Assembly (NCBI GenBank): GCA_002427615.1
Contig: DIFH01000036.1
Span: forward strand, 7,937-45,819
Direction: 5' to 3'
Length of the DNA stretch: 37,883 nt
From: Paludibacter sp. UBA5753
Lineage (GTDB): Bacteria > Bacteroidota > Bacteroidia > Bacteroidales > Paludibacteraceae
The position numbers and the translations under genes are program-made. Within the stretch, counting starts at the first letter, position 1, and each line of letters starts with the position of its first letter. A model generated the notes under the pieces. It was not told the DNA's origin and did not search any database. It saw only the letters and a list, made by a program, of their open reading frames with translations. Shown here piece after piece: positions 34,287 through 37,883 of this stretch.

Positions 34287-34346
34287 GCTAACCAATGAGT
34301 ATTTATGTTGATAAAGCATCATCAATCCTGACAGACATTGGTTGGC
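34287..34346. repeat. 60-base nested inverted repeat after the HTCS gene
   Basis: GCTAACCAATG (34287-34297) pairs with CATTGGTTGGC (34336-34346), eleven positions with one wobble, and TTGAT (34308-34312) pairs with ATCAA (34321-34325) inside. No T-run follows. It lies 33 bases downstream of the HTCS stop and may help process or end the message. Confidence 0.45.
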
Positions 34347-34395
34347 AACTCCAGCCGCCATACCGTTTTTCTCAATAAGCGCTGCACATCAAAAG

Positions 34396-34432
34396 AAAAA
34401 GCCTTACCGATATTTCATCAGTAAGGCTTTTT
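34396..34432. terminator. Bidirectional terminator between the HTCS and secDF genes
   Basis: AAAAAGCCTTAC (34396-34407) pairs perfectly with GTAAGGCTTTTT (34421-34432) around a 13-base loop. Both ends are T-rich on their own strand, so it can end the plus-strand HTCS transcript and the minus-strand secDF transcript. Confidence 0.88.
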
Positions 34433-34461
34433 GGAGCTTTTATAAAACGTATTTCTACTAA

Positions 34462-37400
34462 TTATTTTTTTGCAGGAACAACTTTTGCTGCTTTAAGTTC
34501 TTTTTTCTTGTTTTTCTTAATCACTAAATCATGAGCAAGAGGTACCGCAACAAACAGCGTTGAGTAAATTCCTAAAATAGTGCCAATCAACAAGGCAAAA
34601 ATAAATCCGCGAATGGTTTCGCCACCCCAAATAAAGATAGCCAACAATACTACAAATACACTCATCGATGTGCTAAATGTACGGCTTAGGGTTTCGTTCA
34701 ACGATTCATTCATTATATCCTCTCGTTTTCGTTTCGGATACAAGCCCACGTTTTCGCGGATACGGTCAAAGATTACGACCGTATCGTTCACCGAGAATCC
34801 GACATAAGTCAGGATGGCCGCTATAAACGACTGATCCATTTCCATGGAGAATGGCATAATACTGTATAAAAGTGAATAAGCGCCCAAGATGATAATCACA
34901 TCGTGGAAAAGTGACGCTAAGGCTCCGATAGAGAAAGCAATGTCGCTGAAACGAATGAGAATATACAATGCAATACAAAACAAAGCAATAATAACCGCCC
35001 ACACAGCGCTGGTTTTAATATCGTCGGCAATGGTTGGTCCTACTTTTTGCGAACTCTTGATGTAATCCGCTACAAAGGCTTCTTCTGTTACCGTGTTTTT
35101 TAACAATGGTTTTAAGCCCGCATAAAGTTTTCCTTCAATTTCACCGCCTACAGTTTCAGAATTATCATCAATTTTATATTTTGTCGAAATACGAACCTGA
35201 TTTTCATTACCAATACTGATTACCGAAACGCTTGAACCTTCAAACTGTCCTTCAAGCATGTTGCGGACATCATCCGGTTTCACCGGTTCATCAAAACGTA
35301 CTATATAGTTGCGTCCGCCGCTAAAGTCAATACCGTAACTTAATCCGCGCGTTGCTAATGAACCTAAACTTATTAAAATCACAATACCCGAAACGATATA
35401 CCATGTTTTGCGTTTTCCGATAAAATCAATTTTAGTGTTCTGAAACCAGGCTTCCGTTGCTTTCGTAGTAAAAGGCAATTCTTTTGCTTTTTCTCTGTTG
35501 GCATATTTTTCCAACATCATACGCGTTAAGAATACCGAAGTGATGAAAGAAGTAATGATACCGATAATCAGGGTAGTAGCAAATCCGAGAATCGGACCCG
35601 TCCCGAATGAAGCTAAAACAATACCTGTAATCAATGTGGTAACGTTAGCATCGATAATGGCTGAAATGGCATTGTTAAAACCATCCTGAATGGCTCTTTT
35701 CATGGTTTTACCTTTGATCAGTTCCTCCCTGATACGCTCATAAATCAATACGTTACCATCTACCGCCATACCTAAGGTAAGCACGATACCCGCTATACCG
35801 GGAAGCGTGAGTACTGCCTGGAAGGATGCTAAAATACCCATCAGGAAGAATACGTTGACAAATAAGGCGATATCGGCAATCATTCCGGGAATTCGTCCAT
35901 AGTACATAATCATATAGATCAGTACAAAGATAAAGGCGATGACAAATGACCATAAACCGTTGGTGATGGCTTCCTGTCCTAACGAAGGTCCTACAACATC
36001 TTCCTGAATAATACGTGCAGGCGCCGGCATTTTACCCGAATTCAGCGTGTTGGCCAAGTCCTTGGCTTCCTCTACGGTAAAGTTACCGGTAATTTGTGAG
36101 TTCCCGCCGGTGATTTCTCCGTTTACGGTCGGGAATGAGTAGATATAACCATCCAAGGCGATGGCGATTGATTTGCCTATATTTTCTTTGGTCATACGAG
36201 CCCATGTTTTCGAGCCTTCCTGATTCATGCTCATACTTACATTGGCGTAAGCCGAAGTTTGACTAAAGTCGGCGCGCGCATCGGTAATTACGTCGCCGGC
36301 AAGTGGCGCCCGTTTTTCACGGTTAGTGTACCTGATGGCAATTAACTGGAAGATTTCATCATTGTTGTCAATGGCTTTTACAGTCCAGCGAAGTCCTAAA
36401 TCAGGGGGAAGGACATCTTTTACCTGTTTCATGGCAAAATATTCGTTGATCTTGGCTGTGTCTTTACTATGAGCTATACCTACAACAGGACCGCGACTTA
36501 CCTGACCGCCGCTTACTGAAAGTTGCAAAATAGAGAATAACGGGTTTTCTTTGATCCATGCTTGTTGCATTTTGGTCGAATCGGTTTTCGATTCGGTCTT
36601 TTTACCTAATGCAGCTTTCAGGCTGTCAATGTTCGATTTTGGTTTTACCGCAGTTTCGGTTGCCGCTGCTGCTGGCGTAGCAGCAATCTGAGTGGTATCA
36701 GCCGGCGCTCCGGCGCTTGTACTTGCCAGACTCATTTCGCCCAACACGCGGTTAGCTTCGCTTATGTTGTTGATAATTTCAGAAAGTTCATAAGTTTCCC
36801 AAAATTCAAGATTAGCCGAACCCTGCAATAATTTACGAACACGTTCAGGTTCTTTGATGCCCGGAAGTTCAATCAGGATGCGTCCTGTATTGTTATTGTC
36901 CCGTTGAATGTTCGGTTGAACAACCCCGAAACGGTCGATACGAGTGCGCAGCACATTAAACGAATTTCTGATGGCTCCATCAATTTGTTCTTTCAATACC
37001 TTAACAACATCTTCGTTTGATGTGTTTAATGAAATTTTATCTTTCAATTCAAAAGTACTGAAAACCGTTGAAAGTTTTGCATTAGGATCTAATTCTTTGT
37101 ATGCTTCTACAAACAAATCAAGATATTGTTTCTGACTGTTGGTTTTCTGGCGTTCAGAAGCAATACTTAATGCCTGGTTAAAATTAGGCGTCGTGTTGTA
37201 ACCTGATAACGAGCGAATCACATCGGGTACCGAAACTTCGAGCGTTACGTTCATACCGCCTTTCAGGTCGAGTCCAAGGTTGATTTCCTTTTCGCGACAT
37301 TCTTTCAATGTGTAACCCAACCACACTTTCTCATTAGCTATAGAGTCCAGATATTGGTACTCTTTCATTTTGTCTCCTGCTGCGTGGTCTTTCGCTTTTT

Positions 37401-37497
37401 TATTATAGGTACCGGTAACAACAGTAAAGGACAGGTAAAACAAACACACCAAAGTGAGCGCTACTGCAAAAATCTTGATAAGTCCTTTGTTTTGCAT
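34462..37497 (-). CDS. secDF: Fused protein translocase subunit SecDF
   Basis: SecD and SecF use the proton gradient to pull proteins across the inner membrane after SecYEG. In Bacteroidota both are fused, as here (1011 residues). The SecD half (about 1-650) begins with a transmembrane helix, LGLDLKGG (74-81), and DRFGVVQPNI; the SecF half (about 700-1000) begins with YGIDFSGGRNY and includes the NDTVVIFDRIRE helix. A low-complexity Ala/Thr/Ser stretch (about residues 262-310) interrupts the SecD periplasmic domain, a common Bacteroidota insertion. Its own promoter, with -7 box TATATTTG (37554-37561), lies about 60 bases upstream. It ends at a bidirectional terminator. Confidence 0.97.
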   Translation of the reverse strand: MQNKGLIKIFAVALTLVCLFYLSFTVVTGTYNKKAKDHAAGDKMKEYQYLDSIANEKVWLGYTLKECREKEINLGLDLKGGMNVTLEVSVPDVIRSLSGYNTTPNFNQALSIASERQKTNSQKQYLDLFVEAYKELDPNAKLSTVFSTFELKDKISLNTSNEDVVKVLKEQIDGAIRNSFNVLRTRIDRFGVVQPNIQRDNNNTGRILIELPGIKEPERVRKLLQGSANLEFWETYELSEIINNISEANRVLGEMSLASTSAGAPADTTQIAATPAAAATETAVKPKSNIDSLKAALGKKTESKTDSTKMQQAWIKENPLFSILQLSVSGGQVSRGPVVGIAHSKDTAKINEYFAMKQVKDVLPPDLGLRWTVKAIDNNDEIFQLIAIRYTNREKRAPLAGDVITDARADFSQTSAYANVSMSMNQEGSKTWARMTKENIGKSIAIALDGYIYSFPTVNGEITGGNSQITGNFTVEEAKDLANTLNSGKMPAPARIIQEDVVGPSLGQEAITNGLWSFVIAFIFVLIYMIMYYGRIPGMIADIALFVNVFFLMGILASFQAVLTLPGIAGIVLTLGMAVDGNVLIYERIREELIKGKTMKRAIQDGFNNAISAIIDANVTTLITGIVLASFGTGPILGFATTLIIGIITSFITSVFLTRMMLEKYANREKAKELPFTTKATEAWFQNTKIDFIGKRKTWYIVSGIVILISLGSLATRGLSYGIDFSGGRNYIVRFDEPVKPDDVRNMLEGQFEGSSVSVISIGNENQVRISTKYKIDDNSETVGGEIEGKLYAGLKPLLKNTVTEEAFVADYIKSSQKVGPTIADDIKTSAVWAVIIALFCIALYILIRFSDIAFSIGALASLFHDVIIILGAYSLLYSIMPFSMEMDQSFIAAILTYVGFSVNDTVVIFDRIRENVGLYPKRKREDIMNESLNETLSRTFSTSMSVFVVLLAIFIWGGETIRGFIFALLIGTILGIYSTLFVAVPLAHDLVIKKNKKKELKAAKVVPAKK

Positions 37498-37553
37498 GGA
37501 AAATTTTATTTAAAGATAAAACATTAATTATTTTAATTTTTTCAAACGAGGTG

Positions 37554-37561
37554 CAAATATA
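37554..37561 (-). promoter_or_regulatory. Candidate -7 element of secDF
   Basis: On the minus strand this is TATATTTG, a full TAnnTTTG match followed by CA, 57 bases before the secDF ATG. The nearest TTTG upstream (37586-37589) is 24 bases away, outside the usual 19-21. It is still the best candidate in this gap. Confidence 0.5.
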
Positions 37562-37653
37562 GCATTTTTTTTTATTATAAACATACAAATGAAAGAAACA
37601 GAGTTTCAAATAAAAAGAAAAAAATTATTTATTTCAATCAGGTTTATTTGTAT

Positions 37654-37687
37654 AAAAAACACTCATGATTCATCATGAGTGTTTTTT
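37654..37687. terminator. Strong bidirectional hairpin terminator
   Basis: AAAAAACACTCATGAT (37654-37669) is followed, after two bases, by its reverse complement (37672-37687). The A/T-rich ends can serve both strands. It lies between secDF and the tRNA remnant, so it likely ends minus-strand transcripts coming from the tRNA side. Confidence 0.85.
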
Positions 37688-37691
37688 AGTA

Positions 37692-37742
37692 TTGTAGAGG
37701 CTCAACCCGAACGAATGTCCGCCATTTGGCGGATATTGAGCC
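37692..37742 (-). pseudogene. Degenerate tRNA 3' end followed by a hairpin
   Basis: The 29 bases 37692-37720 match 23 of 29 bases of the tRNA-Met 3' end at 37836-37864, in the same orientation and about 144 bases away; the blocks GAGGCTC and GAACGAA are identical. The T-arm is broken (mispaired), and no anticodon or 5' half exists. Instead the sequence runs into a TCCGCC/GGCGGA hairpin (37718-37723 and 37728-37733) inside GGCTCAA/TTGAGCC arms (37699-37705 and 37736-37742). It looks like a partial tRNA duplication rather than a gene. Confidence 0.55.
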
Positions 37743-37800
37743 GAATGAACTAAACCTTTTCTTAAATGAAGAGGGAGTTACAAACTTTTGAATTATGAAA

Positions 37801-37830
37801 GAGAGGAAATGATTAAACTCACTTCCTCTC
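37801..37830 (-). terminator. Terminator of the tRNA-Met transcript
   Basis: A 12-bp stem (37801-37812 with 37819-37830, one G-U pair on the minus strand) has a six-base loop, and on the minus strand is followed by TTTCAT. It starts 6 bases after the mature tRNA end. Confidence 0.7.
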
Positions 37831-37835
37831 TTGTG

Positions 37836-37883
37836 TTGCGGAGGCTCGACTCGAACGAACGACCTTTGGGTTATGAGCCCAAC
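37836..37883 (-). tRNA. tRNA-Met (CAU anticodon), 3' part only
   Basis: On the minus strand the sequence gives an anticodon stem TTGGG/CCCAA around loop CTCATAA (anticodon CAU), a short variable loop, the T-arm GTTCG-TTCGAGT-CGAGC, and an acceptor strand CTCCGCA with discriminator A. CCA is not encoded. The 5' half (D-arm and 5' acceptor strand) is outside the window, so elongator, initiator and the lysidine-modified Ile-CAU type cannot be told apart firmly. The lack of GGG/CCC anticodon pairs argues against the initiator type. Confidence 0.85.

Noticed and set aside
37692..37742. Second complete tRNA gene in the gap before secDF
   Set aside because: Only the 3' end matches; there is no 5' acceptor strand, D-arm or anticodon loop, and the T-stem is mispaired.

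Overview
The window looks like chromosomal DNA from a Bacteroidota member, most likely of the order Bacteroidales. Evidence includes an adjacent SusC/SusD pair, a hybrid two-component system (HTCS) regulator, a protein with a type IX secretion (T9SS) C-terminal sorting domain, a fused SecDF, Bacteroidota-type promoter -7 boxes (TAnnTTTG), and few Shine-Dalgarno sequences. A Paludibacter-like, T9SS-positive lineage would fit, but this is inference from gene style; no search was possible.

Layout. Positions 1-5,150 carry the end of an acyltransferase, then recG, ndk, a secreted M23/LysM peptidase and a LURP-one-like protein. Positions 5,148-7,203 (minus strand) hold a DEDDh exonuclease and dnaN. 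Positions 7,364-10,224 form an organoarsenical-resistance operon: arsR with a clear operator, a CXXC mini-thioredoxin, and ArsF-like, ArsG-like and ArsP-type permease genes. Positions 10,299-12,750 hold dprA overlapping a VanZ-like gene, and a divergent M48 lipoprotein peptidase. A GH2 enzyme with beta-glucuronidase features follows, then a 468-bp gap holding an apparent CBM6 remnant and a 128-bp nested inverted repeat.

Positions 15,336-34,253 are a polysaccharide utilization locus (PUL). Eight minus-strand genes run GH130, MFS transporter, lipoprotein of unknown family, SusC, SusD, FIVAR/LamG lipoprotein, GH13 alpha-glucosidase, and a large T9SS-secreted protein. A divergent HTCS regulator lies at the promoter-proximal end. 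The two proteins of unknown family (25,872-27,599 and 15,336-18,464) share a module of about 530 residues that I cannot assign to any known glycosidase family; one is a lipoprotein, the other is fused to Ig-like, LamG and T9SS domains. This pair is the best candidate for undescribed biology here. Inferred scheme: the paired modules cut or dock the polysaccharide outside the cell, SusCD and the LamG lipoprotein capture and import oligosaccharides, GH13 trims alpha-1,6-glucose, the MFS protein moves products across the inner membrane, and GH130 cleaves a beta-mannoside in the cytoplasm.

The window ends with secDF on the minus strand, a terminator, a degenerate copy of a tRNA 3' end, and the 3' part of tRNA-Met (CAU) running off the edge.
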